A stretch of DNA of 64,000 nucleotides from Streptococcus pyogenes (GCF_002055535.1 NZ_LN831034.1:744001-808000); one strand, 5' to 3'; counted from the first letter of the stretch, positions 8,414 to 18,022 are shown. Notes: generated from the sequence alone by a model not told the origin. Program-made: numbers and translations.

Positions 8414-10366
8414 GTGTTGACTAAGAAAGAAATTACAATTAATAATTATAATGACGATGCTATCCAAGTCCTAGAAGGGTTAGATGCTGTTCGCAAGCGT
8501 CCAGGGATGTATATCGGTTCAACAGATGCTACGGGATTGCACCACCTGATTTGGGAAATTGTTGATAATGCTGTCGATGAGGCCTTGTCTGGTTTTGGAG
8601 ATGATATTAAGGTTGTTATCAATAAAGATGGCTCGGTCAGTGTGGCAGATAGCGGACGTGGAATGCCAACAGGCCAGCATGCCATGGGGATTCCCACCGT
8701 TCAAGTTATTTTTACGATTCTTCATGCAGGTGGTAAATTTGGTCAGGGTGGCTACAAAACGTCAGGTGGTTTGCACGGTGTTGGCTCCTCTGTTGTCAAT
8801 GCTTTGTCTGCCTGGTTAGAAGTCGAAATCACAAGAGACGGGTCAGTGTATCGTCAGCGCTTTGAAAATGGTGGGAAACCTGTTACAACCCTTAAAAAAG
8901 TTGGCACAGCTCCTAAGTCTAAATCAGGAACGGTTGTAACCTTTATGCCTGATGATAAGATTTTTTCAACTATTGACTTTAAGTTCAATACCATTTCAGA
9001 ACGATTGAAAGAATCTGCTTTTCTTTTGAAAAATGTCAAGATGAGCTTGACAGATCTTCGTGGAGATGACCCGATTATTGAAGAGTTTCATTATGAAAAT
9101 GGGGTTCAAGATTTCGTCGAATACCTCAATGAAGATAAGGAAACCTTGACACCTGTTATTTACATGGAAGGTCAAGACCAAGACTTTCAAGTCGAGGTTG
9201 CTTTGCAGTATAACGATGGTTTCTCCGACAATATCTTATCCTTTGTAAACAATGTGCGCACCAAAGATGGTGGAAGCCATGAAACGGGACTAAAGTCAGC
9301 TATTACCAAAGCGATGAATGACTATGCTCGTAAAACCAATCTCTTAAAAGAAAAGGATAAAAATCTAGAGGGCTCAGATTATCGAGAAGGACTCTCAGCA
9401 GTATTATCTATCTTAGTTCCTGAGCAGCACTTGCAATTTGAAGGACAGACCAAAGACAAATTGGGAAGTCCCTTAGCTAGACCTATTGTAGAGAGCATTG
9501 TTTCTGAAAAATTAACCTTCTTTTTACTCGAAAATGGAGAAGTAGCTTCTCATCTAGTTCGCAAAGCCATTAAAGCTAGAGATGCTCGCGAAGCTGCTCG
9601 AAAAGCGCGTGATGACTCACGTAATGGTAAGAAAAACAAAAAAGACAAAGGCTTGTTGTCGGGAAAACTAACCCCAGCTCAGTCCAAAAATGCCAAGAAA
9701 AATGAATTGTATCTGGTCGAAGGAGATTCTGCGGGAGGTTCAGCCAAACAAGGACGAGACCGCAAATTTCAGGCTATTTTACCATTACGTGGCAAAGTTT
9801 TAAATACCGAAAAAGCTAAGATGGCTGACATCTTGAAAAATGAAGAAATTAACACTATGGTTTATACCATTGGAGCTGGAGTGGGAGCTGACTTTAACCT
9901 CGAGGATATCAACTATGATAAGATTATTATCATGACCGATGCTGATACCGATGGGGCTCATATTCAGACTCTTTTGCTGACTTTCTTTTACCGTTATATG
10001 CGACCGTTGGTGGAAGCAGGTCACGTTTATATTGCGCTTCCCCCGCTTTACAAAATGTCAAAAGGTAAAGGCAAAACTGAAAAAATTGCTTATGCTTGGA
10101 CTGATGGTGAATTGGAAGATCTGCGCAGAGAATTTGGCAAGGGGGCTATTCTTCAACGCTATAAAGGACTGGGTGAAATGAATGCTAACCAATTATGGGA
10201 AACCACTATGGACCCTGAAACCAGAACCCTTATTCGTGTTACTATTGACGACTTGGCAAGAGCAGAGCGACGTGTTTCTGTGTTGATGGGTGACAAAGCA
10301 GCCCCACGCCGTCAGTGGATCGAGGATAACGTCAAGTTTACCTTAGAAGAAAATACGGTGTTTTAG
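8414..10366 (+). CDS. parE: DNA topoisomerase IV subunit B
   Basis: ParE is the ATPase subunit of topoisomerase IV, which unlinks daughter chromosomes. Visible parts in order are the GHKL ATPase domain (DNAVDEAL, then GRGMP and GGLHGVGSS), the transducer domain, and the TOPRIM domain with [15 protein letters not shown] and the metal motif DADTDGAH. Length is 650 residues, normal for the family. The start is either GTG 8414 or the adjacent TTG 8417; the TTG is better spaced from TGGAGG (8405-8410), so the protein may be one residue shorter. parC follows 84 bases downstream. Confidence 0.96.
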   Translation: MLTKKEITINNYNDDAIQVLEGLDAVRKRPGMYIGSTDATGLHHLIWEIVDNAVDEALSGFGDDIKVVINKDGSVSVADSGRGMPTGQHAMGIPTVQVIFTILHAGGKFGQGGYKTSGGLHGVGSSVVNALSAWLEVEITRDGSVYRQRFENGGKPVTTLKKVGTAPKSKSGTVVTFMPDDKIFSTIDFKFNTISERLKESAFLLKNVKMSLTDLRGDDPIIEEFHYENGVQDFVEYLNEDKETLTPVIYMEGQDQDFQVEVALQYNDGFSDNILSFVNNVRTKDGGSHETGLKSAITKAMNDYARKTNLLKEKDKNLEGSDYREGLSAVLSILVPEQHLQFEGQTKDKLGSPLARPIVESIVSEKLTFFLLENGEVASHLVRKAIKARDAREAARKARDDSRNGKKNKKDKGLLSGKLTPAQSKNAKKNELYLVEGDSAGGSAKQGRDRKFQAILPLRGKVLNTEKAKMADILKNEEINTMVYTIGAGVGADFNLEDINYDKIIIMTDADTDGAHIQTLLLTFFYRYMRPLVEAGHVYIALPPLYKMSKGKGKTEKIAYAWTDGELEDLRREFGKGAILQRYKGLGEMNANQLWETTMDPETRTLIRVTIDDLARAERRVSVLMGDKAAPRRQWIEDNVKFTLEENTVF

Positions 10367-10456
10367 TCATACAAGTTTCTCACAGATAATTACAAGTGCT
10401 AAAGACGATTGTTTTTTAGGTAATTAATAAATAATGAAAAAGAAAGCTATTTGAAT

Positions 10457-12916
10457 ATGTCAAACATTCAAAACATGTCCCTTGAGGATATTATGGGAGA
10501 ACGCTTCGGCCGTTATTCCAAGTATATTATTCAGGAACGGGCACTTCCTGATATTCGAGATGGATTGAAACCCGTTCAGCGTCGGATTCTTTATTCGATG
10601 AATAAGGATGGCAATACTTTTGAAAAAGGTTACCGTAAATCAGCCAAATCAGTTGGTAATATTATGGGGAATTTCCACCCACATGGGGATTCCTCTATTT
10701 ATGATGCCATGGTACGGATGAGTCAAGATTGGAAGAACCGTGAAATCCTTGTTGAAATGCACGGAAATAATGGTTCAATGGATGGTGATCCGCCTGCGGC
10801 TATGCGTTATACAGAAGCTCGCTTGTCTGAAATTGCGGGTTATCTTCTTCAAGACATTGAGAAAAATACGGTCTCTTTTGCTTGGAACTTTGATGACACA
10901 GAAAAAGAACCCACCGTTTTACCAGCAGCTTTTCCTAACTTACTTGTCAATGGGTCTTCTGGTATTTCCGCAGGCTATGCGACAGATATTCCACCGCACA
11001 ATTTGTCAGAAGTGATTGATGCTGTTGTGTATATGATTGATCATCCCAAAGCTAGTTTAGAGAAATTAATGGAGTTTTTACCAGGACCAGATTTCCCGAC
11101 AGGAGGCATTATCCAAGGAGCTGACGAAATCAAAAAAGCCTACGAAACAGGTAAGGGACGTGTCGTTGTTCGCTCTAGGACAGAAATCGAGGAACTTAAA
11201 GGTGGTAAACAACAAATTATTGTCACTGAGATTCCTTATGAAGTTAACAAAGCAGTCTTGGTCAAAAAGATTGACGATGTGCGTGTTAACAATAAAGTCC
11301 CAGGCATCGTAGAAGTACGCGATGAATCTGATCGCACAGGTCTTCGCATAGCTATTGAGTTGAAAAAAGAGGCTGATAGCCAAACCATTCTAAATTATTT
11401 GTTGAAATACACAGACCTTCAAGTTAATTATAATTTTAACATGGTTGCTATTGACCACTTCACACCACGTCAAGTAGGACTTCAAAAAATACTATCAAGC
11501 TATATCAGTCACCGTAAAGATATTATTATTGAGCGGTCTAAATTCGATAAAGCCAAAGCTGAAAAACGCCTCCACATTGTTGAAGGATTGATTCGTGTCT
11601 TGTCCATCTTAGATGAGATTATTGCTTTGATTAGATCGTCTGACAATAAGGCTGATGCTAAAGAAAATCTGAAAGTCAGCTATGATTTCTCTGAGGAACA
11701 AGCAGAAGCGATTGTAACCTTGCAGCTTTATCGTTTAACTAATACCGATATTGTTACTCTCCAAAATGAAGAAAATGATTTAAGAGACTTAATCACGACC
11801 CTTTCCGCTATTATCGGTGACAAAGCAACCATGTATAACGTCATGAAACGTGAATTAAGAGAGGTGAAAAAGAAATTCGCCAATCCTCGTTTATCAGAGT
11901 TACAAGCAGAAAGTCAAATCATTGAGATTGACACTGCCAGCTTGATTGCAGAGGAAGAAACTTTTGTTAGTGTGACACGGGGCGGATACCTCAAAAGAAC
12001 CAGCCCACGATCCTTCAATGCGTCTAGTTTGGAAGAAGTTGGCAAGAGAGATGATGACGAACTCATCTTCGTTAAACAGGCCAAAACAACAGAACACCTT
12101 TTGTTATTTACAACTTTAGGCAATGTCATTTACCGGCCAATCCATGAATTGACCGATTTACGTTGGAAGGATATCGGTGAACATTTATCACAAACCATTT
12201 CAAACTTCGCGACAGAAGAAGAGATTCTCTACGCTGATATTGTGACTTCCTTTGACCAGGGCTTGTATGTGGCTGTCACACAAAATGGTTTTATCAAACG
12301 CTTTGATCGTAAAGAACTAAGTCCTTGGCGAACTTATAAATCTAAATCAACCAAATATGTGAAGCTAAAGGATGACAAAGACCGCGTGGTTACCTTGTCA
12401 CCAGTTATTATGGAAGACCTCCTATTAGTGACTAAAAATGGTTATGCTTTGCGATTCTCCAGTCAGGAAGTGCCTATTCAAGGGTTGAAATCTGCTGGTG
12501 TTAAAGGCATTAACTTGAAAAACGATGACAGCCTTGCCTCAGCCTTTGCTGTGACAAGTAACTCTTTCTTTGTCTTAACTCAGAGGGGTTCTCTCAAACG
12601 GATGGCTGTCGATGATATTCCTCAGACAAGTCGTGCCAATCGTGGACTATTGGTCCTACGAGAGTTAAAAACCAAACCTCATAGAGTTTTTCTGGCCGGA
12701 GGCGTTCAATCAGATACTTCAGCTGAGCAGTTTGATTTGTTCACTGATATACCTGAAGAAGAAACTAATCAACAAATGCTTGAAGTCATTAGTAAGACTG
12801 GTCAAACCTACGAGATTGCTTTAGAAACGCTTTCGTTATCGGAAAGAACCAGCAACGGCTCCTTTATTTCAGACACTATTTCGGATCAAGAAGTACTGGT
12901 AGCTAGAACACGTTAA
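10457..12916 (+). CDS. parC: DNA topoisomerase IV subunit A
   Basis: ParC is the DNA breakage and rejoining subunit of topoisomerase IV. From the ATG at 10457 it is 819 residues beginning MSNIQNMSLEDIMGERFG; a TTG two codons earlier is possible but unlikely. The catalytic tyrosine is Tyr118 in AAMRYTEARL. The quinolone-resistance region is HPHGDSSIYD with Ser79 and Asp83, the sensitive form. The C-terminal half shows the beta-propeller repeats with GYALR and RGSLKR type motifs. The ribosome site is weak (AAAGAAAG). It likely shares the parE transcript and ends at a terminator. Confidence 0.96.
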   Translation: MSNIQNMSLEDIMGERFGRYSKYIIQERALPDIRDGLKPVQRRILYSMNKDGNTFEKGYRKSAKSVGNIMGNFHPHGDSSIYDAMVRMSQDWKNREILVEMHGNNGSMDGDPPAAMRYTEARLSEIAGYLLQDIEKNTVSFAWNFDDTEKEPTVLPAAFPNLLVNGSSGISAGYATDIPPHNLSEVIDAVVYMIDHPKASLEKLMEFLPGPDFPTGGIIQGADEIKKAYETGKGRVVVRSRTEIEELKGGKQQIIVTEIPYEVNKAVLVKKIDDVRVNNKVPGIVEVRDESDRTGLRIAIELKKEADSQTILNYLLKYTDLQVNYNFNMVAIDHFTPRQVGLQKILSSYISHRKDIIIERSKFDKAKAEKRLHIVEGLIRVLSILDEIIALIRSSDNKADAKENLKVSYDFSEEQAEAIVTLQLYRLTNTDIVTLQNEENDLRDLITTLSAIIGDKATMYNVMKRELREVKKKFANPRLSELQAESQIIEIDTASLIAEEETFVSVTRGGYLKRTSPRSFNASSLEEVGKRDDDELIFVKQAKTTEHLLLFTTLGNVIYRPIHELTDLRWKDIGEHLSQTISNFATEEEILYADIVTSFDQGLYVAVTQNGFIKRFDRKELSPWRTYKSKSTKYVKLKDDKDRVVTLSPVIMEDLLLVTKNGYALRFSSQEVPIQGLKSAGVKGINLKNDDSLASAFAVTSNSFFVLTQRGSLKRMAVDDIPQTSRANRGLLVLRELKTKPHRVFLAGGVQSDTSAEQFDLFTDIPEEETNQQMLEVISKTGQTYEIALETLSLSERTSNGSFISDTISDQEVLVARTR

Positions 12917-12940
12917 AAAGAGTGAAAACTCTTTTTAATT
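12915..12940 (+). terminator. Terminator after parC
   Basis: AAAAAGAGT (12915-12923) pairs with ACTCTTTTT (12928-12936) around a GAAA tetraloop. The stem is AT-rich and the T run is part of it. Confidence 0.75.
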
Positions 12941-12983
12941 TTATGATAAATTTAGAATATTAATACAAAAGAATAGAATAAAC

Positions 12984-13011
12984 TTGAAAATTATTGAAAA
13001 AAAGTTACAAT
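12984..13011 (+). promoter_or_regulatory. ilvE promoter
   Basis: TTGAAA (12984-12989) and TACAAT (13006-13011) have a 16-base spacer. The transcript would start near 13018, which rules out the longer reading frame beginning at 12994 and fixes the ilvE start at 13036 or 13039. Confidence 0.7.
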
Positions 13012-13035
13012 AGAAAAAAGCAGAAAAGAGGTACG

Positions 13036-14061
13036 ATGATGACAATAGCAATTGATTGGGACAACCTAGGATTTGAATATCATAAGTTGCCATTTCGTTA
13101 CATTTCTTATTACAAAAATGGTCAATGGGATAAAGGTCAATTAACAGAAGATGCCACCTTACATATCTCAGAAAGCGCTCCAGCGCTTCATTATGGACAA
13201 CAAGCTTTTGAAGGCTTAAAGGCTTATCGCACCAAAGATGGCTCTATTCAACTATTTAGACCAGACCGTAATGCAGTGCGTTTACAAGCCACAGCAGACC
13301 GCTTGTTGATGCCACAAGTATCAACAGAGCAATTTATTGATGCAGCTAAGCAAGTGGTTAAAGCCAATGAAGACTTTGTACCACCTTACGGAACAGGTGC
13401 AACGCTTTACCTGAGACCGTTATTAATTGGAGTTGGAGATATTATTGGGGTTAAACCAGCCGAAGAATATATTTTCACCATTTTTGCCATGCCAGTAGGA
13501 AACTATTTCAAAGGTGGACTTGCTCCAACTAATTTTATTGTTTCTGAAGCGTTTGACCGCGCCGCTCCTTACGGAACAGGTGCTGCTAAGGTGGGAGGAA
13601 ACTATGCAGGAAGTTTGCTACCAGGTAAGGCCGCTAAATCAGCAGGCTTTTCTGATGTGATTTACTTAGATCCAGCAACCCATACTAAAATTGAAGAAGT
13701 CGGAGCTGCAAACTTTTTTGGCATTACTGCAAATAATGAATTTGTTACGCCACTTAGTCCATCCATCTTGCCATCTATTACGAAGTATTCACTCTTACAA
13801 CTAGCTGAAGAAAGACTTGGTATGACAGTAATTGAGGGTGATGTTCCAATTAATGAATTGGATAAATTTGTGGAAGCAGGAGCTTGTGGAACAGCAGCTG
13901 TTATCTCTCCAATTGGCGGTATCCAGTACAAGGATAACTTACATGTCTTTTACAGTGAAACAGAAGTTGGTCCTGTGACACGCCGTTTATACGATGAGTT
14001 GGTCGGCATTCAATTTGGGGATATTGAAGCACCAGAAGGTTGGATTGTAAAAGTAGATTAA
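13036..14061 (+). CDS. ilvE: Branched-chain amino-acid aminotransferase
   Basis: IlvE exchanges amino groups between glutamate and the 2-oxo acids of valine, leucine and isoleucine, using PLP. The 341-residue fold-type IV aminotransferase has its PLP lysine, Lys185, in AAKVGGNYAGS. Two adjacent ATGs (13036 and 13039) follow AGAGGT; both lie downstream of the predicted transcription start, whereas the longer reading frame does not. The gene stands alone between terminators after parC and before the DUF2969 gene. Such a lone ilvE fits a species that imports branched-chain amino acids. Confidence 0.95.
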   Translation: MMTIAIDWDNLGFEYHKLPFRYISYYKNGQWDKGQLTEDATLHISESAPALHYGQQAFEGLKAYRTKDGSIQLFRPDRNAVRLQATADRLLMPQVSTEQFIDAAKQVVKANEDFVPPYGTGATLYLRPLLIGVGDIIGVKPAEEYIFTIFAMPVGNYFKGGLAPTNFIVSEAFDRAAPYGTGAAKVGGNYAGSLLPGKAAKSAGFSDVIYLDPATHTKIEEVGAANFFGITANNEFVTPLSPSILPSITKYSLLQLAEERLGMTVIEGDVPINELDKFVEAGACGTAAVISPIGGIQYKDNLHVFYSETEVGPVTRRLYDELVGIQFGDIEAPEGWIVKVD

Positions 14062-14066
14062 AATAG

Positions 14067-14090
14067 AGCTTGCTCTTGCAAGCTTTTTTG
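14067..14090 (+). terminator. Terminator after ilvE
   Basis: AGCTTGC (14067-14073) pairs with GCAAGCT (14078-14084) around a four-base loop and is followed by a run of T. Confidence 0.9.
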
Positions 14091-14124
14091 ATTTTGTGTA
14101 AAATAGACAAAGTGAGGTAAAGTG

Positions 14125-14355
14125 ATGAGTAAAAAAGATAAAAAAATTGAAATCCAACTGATTGATCACAAAGTTATGGTTAATGAGACTAAGATTGATG
14201 GCTATCAATTACAAATTGGTAAACGTGTGGTTGGAGAAATTGCAGAACTTGATGAGAAATTTGCTGTCTTAAAAAATGATGGAGTAGATTACTTCTTCAA
14301 AACGCTCGAACAAGCGGTTGAAAATATCATTGAAAACTACAATTTGAACCATTAA
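14125..14355 (+). CDS. DUF2969 family protein
   Basis: A 76-residue protein beginning MSKKDKKIEIQLIDHKV, rich in charged residues with no membrane segment. It matches my memory of the DUF2969 family found in streptococci next to ilvE and rpsA. The ATG at 14125 is preferred over the GTG at 14122 because of its spacing from GAGG (14114-14117). Its function is unknown. No catalytic or metal-binding motif is visible. It sits between the ilvE terminator and tRNA-Tyr. Confidence 0.8.
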   Translation: MSKKDKKIEIQLIDHKVMVNETKIDGYQLQIGKRVVGEIAELDEKFAVLKNDGVDYFFKTLEQAVENIIENYNLNH

Positions 14356-14415
14356 AATTAGACAAAAACACTTGCCAGCTTACAAAAACTATGATAGAAT
14401 AGTTTTTGTTGTTAC

Positions 14416-14496
14416 GGAAAGATAGCGAAGAGGCTAAACGCGGCGGACTGTAAATCCGCTCCTTCGGGTTCGGGGGTTCGAATCCCTCTCTTTCCA
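14416..14496 (+). tRNA. tRNA-Tyr (anticodon GTA)
   Basis: An 81-base class II tRNA. The acceptor arm GGAAAGA pairs with TCTTTCC at 14489-14495, the anticodon loop is CTGTAAA, a long variable arm follows, and the T arm contains GGTTCGAATCC. The CCA end is not encoded. Confidence 0.95.
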
Positions 14497-14547
14497 TTTC
14501 GGAAACTAATCTAATTAGAAAATTAGTTTTCTGTAAAAAAATATTTT

Positions 14548-14619
14548 TGGGGTATAGCCAAGCGGTAAGGCAAGGGACTTTGACTCCCTCATGCGTTGGT
14601 TCGAATCCAGCTACCCCAG
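14548..14619 (+). tRNA. tRNA-Gln (anticodon TTG)
   Basis: A 72-base tRNA. TGGGGTA (14548-14554) pairs with TACCCCA (14612-14618); the anticodon loop is CTTTGAC and the T arm contains GGTTCGAATCC. It follows tRNA-Tyr by about 50 bases, so the two are probably co-transcribed. Confidence 0.95.
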
Positions 14620-14703
14620 TCAGAGGTATCAGGTGCTCCCTGAGACCGTCAAAGATAAGAGTTGTTGTCGTTGCGGGTTACCTTGAGAAAATATATTGTT
14701 ATC

Positions 14704-14727
14704 AAAAGCTAGCATTGGCTAGCTTTT
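14704..14727 (+). promoter_or_regulatory. Perfect hairpin directly before the rpsA ribosome site
   Basis: AAAAGCTAGC (14704-14713) pairs with GCTAGCTTTT (14718-14727) around ATTG. The 3' arm ends two bases before TTGGAGG, the rpsA Shine-Dalgarno. It could end tRNA transcripts partly, or be a leader structure controlling rpsA translation; the sequence alone does not decide. Confidence 0.55.
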
Positions 14728-14745
14728 GTTGGAGGATTTTTTAGA

Positions 14746-15951
14746 ATGAATGAATTTGAAGATTTGCTAAACAGTGTTAGCGAAGTGAACCCTGGTGATG
14801 TTGTCACTGCGGAAGTTTTAACTGTTGATAACGGTCAAGCAAACGTTGTTATCGAAGGAACAGGTGTTGAAGGTGTCTTGACACTTCGTGAATTGACTAA
14901 CGACCGCGATGCTGATATTAACGACTTTGTTAAAGCTGGCGACACAGTTGAAGTACTTGTTCTTCGTCAAGTAGTAGGTAAAGATACTGATACAGTTACT
15001 TTCCTAGTATCTAAAAAACGTTTGGAAGCTCGTAAAGCCTGGGACAAACTTGTTGGTCGTGAAGGCGAAGTTGTTACTGTTAAAGGTACCCGTGCTGTTA
15101 AAGGTGGCCTTTCAGTTGAATTTGAAGGACTTCGTGGATTTATCCCTGCTTCAATGATTGACACTCGTTTTGTTCGCAACACTGAAAAATTTGTTGGACA
15201 AGAGTTTGATGCTAAAATCAAAGAAGTTGATGCAGCAGAAAACCGTTTCATCCTATCACGTCGTGAAGTTATCGAAGAGGCCGCTAAAGAAGCTCGTGCT
15301 GAAGTGTTCTCTAAGATTTCAGAAGGTGCAGTCGTTACAGGTACTGTAGCGCGTTTAACAAGTTTTGGTGCTTTCATTGACCTTGGTGGTGTTGACGGAC
15401 TTGTTCACGTGACTGAATTGTCTCACGAACGTAACGTGTCACCTAAATCAGTTGTTTCAGTTGGTGAAGAAGTTGAAGTTAAAGTTCTTTCAATTGACGA
15501 AGAAGCTGGTCGTGTGTCACTTTCACTTAAAGCAACAACACCTGGACCATGGGACGGCGTTGAACAAAAACTTGCTCAAGGTGATGTTGTTGAAGGTAAA
15601 GTAAAACGCTTGACTGACTTCGGTGCTTTTGTTGAAGTATTACCAGGTATTGATGGACTTGTTCATATTTCACAAATTTCACACAAACGTGTTGAAAATC
15701 CAAAAGATGTACTTTCTGTAGGACAAGAAGTAACAGTTAAAGTTCTTGAAGTGAATGCAGCTGATGAGCGCGTATCATTATCAATCAAAGCTCTTGAAGA
15801 ACGCCCAGCGCAAGCTGAAGGAGACAACAAAGAAGAAAAACGTCAATCACGCCCACGTCGTCCAAAACGTGAATCAAGACGTGACTACGAACTCCCAGAA
15901 ACACAAACTGGATTCTCAATGGCTGATCTTTTCGGTGATATTGAATTGTAA
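14746..15951 (+). CDS. rpsA: 30S ribosomal protein S1 homologue (four S1 domains)
   Basis: S1 binds mRNA at the ribosome and assists initiation. This 401-residue Firmicute form has four S1 (OB-fold) domains: about residues 15-80, 105-172, 195-263 and 280-350, the last two with the classic [10 protein letters not shown] and DFGAFVEV signatures and [10 protein letters not shown] / [10 protein letters not shown] strands. The C-terminus is a basic linker followed by an acidic tail. It is shorter than the six-domain E. coli protein, as expected for the group. Codon use is strongly biased, a sign of high expression. The ribosome site is TTGGAGG. It ends at a strong terminator. Confidence 0.93.
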   Translation: MNEFEDLLNSVSEVNPGDVVTAEVLTVDNGQANVVIEGTGVEGVLTLRELTNDRDADINDFVKAGDTVEVLVLRQVVGKDTDTVTFLVSKKRLEARKAWDKLVGREGEVVTVKGTRAVKGGLSVEFEGLRGFIPASMIDTRFVRNTEKFVGQEFDAKIKEVDAAENRFILSRREVIEEAAKEARAEVFSKISEGAVVTGTVARLTSFGAFIDLGGVDGLVHVTELSHERNVSPKSVVSVGEEVEVKVLSIDEEAGRVSLSLKATTPGPWDGVEQKLAQGDVVEGKVKRLTDFGAFVEVLPGIDGLVHISQISHKRVENPKDVLSVGQEVTVKVLEVNAADERVSLSIKALEERPAQAEGDNKEEKRQSRPRRPKRESRRDYELPETQTGFSMADLFGDIEL

Positions 15952-15958
15952 TAAATCT

Positions 15959-15990
15959 AAAAAGTTGAGGTTTTCCTCAACTTTTTATTG
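15959..15990 (+). terminator. Terminator after rpsA
   Basis: AAAAAGTTGAGG pairs with CCTCAACTTTTT around a TTTT loop, followed by ATTG. The stem is long and perfect. Confidence 0.9.
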
Positions 15991-16030
15991 TCTTCTGGTT
16001 AGAAAAGTTATTTCATATTATTTCATTTTA

Positions 16031-16039
16031 TGATATACT
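16031..16039 (+). promoter_or_regulatory. Extended -10 promoter of tRNA-Arg
   Basis: TG-A-TATACT (16031-16039) lies about 25 bases before tRNA-Arg, so the tRNA has its own promoter after the rpsA terminator. Confidence 0.6.
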
Positions 16040-16063
16040 ATAAGGGTATTGACAAAGTTGTGA

Positions 16064-16135
16064 CCACCTTTAGTGTAATGGATATCACGTAAGATTCCGG
16101 TTCTTGAGATGGGGGTTCGATTCCCTCAAGGTGGA
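16064..16135 (+). tRNA. tRNA-Arg (anticodon CCG)
   Basis: CCACCTT (16064-16070) pairs with AAGGTGG (16128-16134). The anticodon loop is TTCCGGT, closed by TAAGA/TCTTG, giving CCG; the T arm contains GGTTCGATTCC. It is flanked downstream by a terminator and by what may be remnants of an integrated element. Confidence 0.9.
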
Positions 16136-16151
16136 TAGAAATCATATAAAA

Positions 16152-16178
16152 AAGCCTTATTTGATAGGCTCTTTTTGT
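16152..16178 (+). terminator. Terminator after tRNA-Arg
   Basis: AAGCCT and AGGCTC arms with a loop around TTATTTGAT are followed by TTTTTG; the stem is short. Confidence 0.6.
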
Positions 16179-16206
16179 TTCTTGATCAAAATTTGTCCAA
16201 AATTAT

Positions 16207-16415
16207 CTAGAAGAGTTGACGAACCTTTTCAAAATCATTCTCTTTCTGACCTTGAAAACGATGAGTATAGGTTTTAAATGTCTCTGTAATGCCACAGCCT
16301 GAATTTTATTTGACTCAGATTCATAAGATTGTAAGTAATCAAGGTTAATTAATGATGAGATGGTGAAACCATTTTTAGCAAGTGCTATTAAAGCATTTAG
16401 TGATTTTTCGAAACG
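16207..16415 (-). pseudogene. Decayed coding fragments, possibly an integrase C-terminus
   Basis: The 360-base stretch between tRNA-Arg and the next gene holds no intact gene. On the minus strand, bases 16296-16207 read ITETFKTYTHRFQGQKEND and on to a stop; this ends like tyrosine recombinases, where a TYTH-type motif carries the nucleophilic tyrosine. A second short open stretch (about 16411-16290, including GFTISSLINLDYLQSY) lies upstream in another frame. The upstream integrase body is absent. Position next to a tRNA 3' end is where integrated elements sit. The identification is tentative. Confidence 0.35.
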
Positions 16416-16443
16416 TTTTAAAATTTAAGAAGAGTTTTACCTA

Positions 16444-16487
16444 AAAAACTAGCTGTGTCATCTGTCTAAGCACAGTTAGTTTTTTAG
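16444..16487. terminator. Terminator hairpin after the 16498-16800 gene
   Basis: AAAAACTAGCTGTG pairs with CACAGTTAGTTTTT (one wobble) around a 14-base loop, with A and T flanks suitable for both strands. It ends the minus-strand gene just above it. Confidence 0.75.
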
Positions 16488-16497
16488 TATTAGATTT

Positions 16498-16800
16498 TTA
16501 AAGAAGAAACGTCTCAATCTTAATTGGATAATCCTTATATTTGGATTTTAATATAGTAGCTACTTCTTGATATAGTATCCGAATCTGCGCTCTTTTTTCA
16601 GGCATGTTAAAACCAACATAATGGAATTGTGATTCAATAGTTACAAATAAATCATGGAACAGGTGATTCATAGTTTCTAGTTTATGGCAAAGCAGTCGAT
16701 CTTCTTGAATGAATGTTGGGGGATTTTGATCTTCTCCCCAGTAAGCATCAACACGTGACAACGGATAAGTCCCATATTCTAAACAAAGTTCATAAGTCAT
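16498..16800 (-). CDS. Hypothetical protein, 100 residues
   Basis: A small soluble protein beginning MTYELCLEYGTYPLSRVDAY. I do not recognise the family. It has several Tyr, His and acidic residues, no membrane segment and no signal peptide. The start has a strong AGGAGG site eight bases upstream on the minus strand, and the gene is closed by its own hairpin terminator; both argue that it is a real gene. It is divergent from trhO. No functional clue comes from its neighbours. Confidence 0.75.
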   Translation of the reverse strand: MTYELCLEYGTYPLSRVDAYWGEDQNPPTFIQEDRLLCHKLETMNHLFHDLFVTIESQFHYVGFNMPEKRAQIRILYQEVATILKSKYKDYPIKIETFLL

Positions 16801-16935
16801 TTTGGCCTCCTTGTTTTATCTTAGCATTTTCTAAATAAAGCTTCTAATGATTTGCTTAAAGGAGTAATGGGTTGCATCTCATCTCATCAAAAATAAATTG
16901 AGATCTATTTTGTGAAAAAAAGACAAACAAATGAC

Positions 16936-16965
16936 TTGCCTAGACTTGTTTTTCCTAGATATAAT
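16936..16965 (+). promoter_or_regulatory. trhO promoter
   Basis: TTGCCT (16936-16941) and TATAAT (16960-16965) are spaced by 18 bases, with a short leader to trhO. Confidence 0.65.
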
Positions 16966-16998
16966 AGGAAGTAACTGAATAACAATGAAGGAGAAAAA

Positions 16999-17985
16999 AT
17001 GTCAGAAAAAATCAGAGTTTTACTCTATTATAAATATGTTTCAATTGAAAATGCGCAAGAGTACGCTGCGAAACATCTAGAATTTTGTAAATCTATTGGG
17101 CTTAAAGGTCGTATTTTGATTGCGGATGAGGGGATTAATGGAACTGTTTCTGGAGATTATGAAACAACTCAGAAGTATATGGATTGGGTCCACAGCGATG
17201 AGCGTTTTGCTGATCTTTGGTTCAAGATTGACGAGGAAAATCAACAAGCTTTCCGTAAAATGTTTGTTCGTTATAAGAAAGAGATCGTGCACCTTGGGTT
17301 AGAAGACAATAACTTTGATAGTGATATTAATCCTTTGGAAACAACAGGTGAGTATTTAAATCCTAAACAATTTAAAGAAGCCTTGCTTGATGAAGATACT
17401 GTTGTTTTAGATACGCGTAATGATTATGAGTATGACTTAGGTCACTTCCGTGGAGCAATTCGTCCTGATATTCGCAATTTCCGTGAGTTACCACAATGGG
17501 TACGTGACAACAAAGATAAGTTTATGGAAAAACGTGTTGTTGTGTACTGTACGGGTGGTGTTCGCTGTGAGAAATTCTCGGGTTGGATGGTTCGAGAAGG
17601 CTTTAAAGATGTTGGACAATTACACGGTGGTATTGCAACATATGGAAAAGATCCGGAAGTTCAAGGTGAACTTTGGGATGGTGCGATGTATGTTTTTGAT
17701 GATCGTATCTCGGTGCCAATTAATCATGTTAATCCAACTGTCATTAGTAAAGATTATTTTGATGGAACACCTTGTGAACGTTATGTCAATTGTGCAAATC
17801 CGTTTTGTAACAAACAAATTTTTGCTTCAGAAGAAAACGAAACAAAGTATGTTCGAGGATGCTCACCTGAATGTCGTGCACATGAACGTAATCGCTATGT
17901 GCAAGAAAATGGTTTATCACGTCAAGAATGGGCAGAACGTTTAGAAGCTATTGGAGAATCCTTGCCAGAATTTGTAGGTGCCTAA
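16999..17985 (+). CDS. trhO: tRNA uridine(34) hydroxylase, rhodanese-domain (TrhO/YceA family)
   Basis: TrhO makes 5-hydroxyuridine at the wobble position of certain tRNAs, using oxygen. The 328-residue protein has the family layout: an N-terminal acylphosphatase-like domain (to about residue 95), a rhodanese domain with the Cys184 loop [10 protein letters not shown], and a C-terminal Cys-rich region ([12 protein letters not shown] and GCSPEC). Length and motifs match the family. The ATG follows AAGGAGAA. It is monocistronic, with its own TATAAT promoter and a terminator directly after the stop. Confidence 0.93.
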   Translation: MSEKIRVLLYYKYVSIENAQEYAAKHLEFCKSIGLKGRILIADEGINGTVSGDYETTQKYMDWVHSDERFADLWFKIDEENQQAFRKMFVRYKKEIVHLGLEDNNFDSDINPLETTGEYLNPKQFKEALLDEDTVVLDTRNDYEYDLGHFRGAIRPDIRNFRELPQWVRDNKDKFMEKRVVVYCTGGVRCEKFSGWMVREGFKDVGQLHGGIATYGKDPEVQGELWDGAMYVFDDRISVPINHVNPTVISKDYFDGTPCERYVNCANPFCNKQIFASEENETKYVRGCSPECRAHERNRYVQENGLSRQEWAERLEAIGESLPEFVGA

Positions 17986-17991
17986 TATCTC

Positions 17992-18022
17992 AAAACAAAT
18001 CAGGAAACTGGTTTGTTTTTTG
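17992..18022 (+). terminator. Terminator after trhO
   Basis: AAAACAAATCAG pairs with CTGGTTTGTTTT around a GAAA tetraloop and runs into TTTTT. Confidence 0.9.

Noticed and set aside
10434..10454. Six-codon ORF (MKKKAI) overlapping the parC start as a leader peptide
   Set aside because: There is no regulatory codon bias or attenuator after it; it is likely chance in A-rich DNA.
14547..14744. 65-codon frame across tRNA-Gln
   Set aside because: Its first third is the tRNA itself; it is not protein coding.
14967..15377. 136-codon frame antisense to rpsA
   Set aside because: It is caused by biased codon use of rpsA; there is no ribosome site or promoter.
17450..17944. 164-codon frame within trhO
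   Set aside because: It is an out-of-frame reading of trhO, which has full motifs and expected length; there is no ribosome site.
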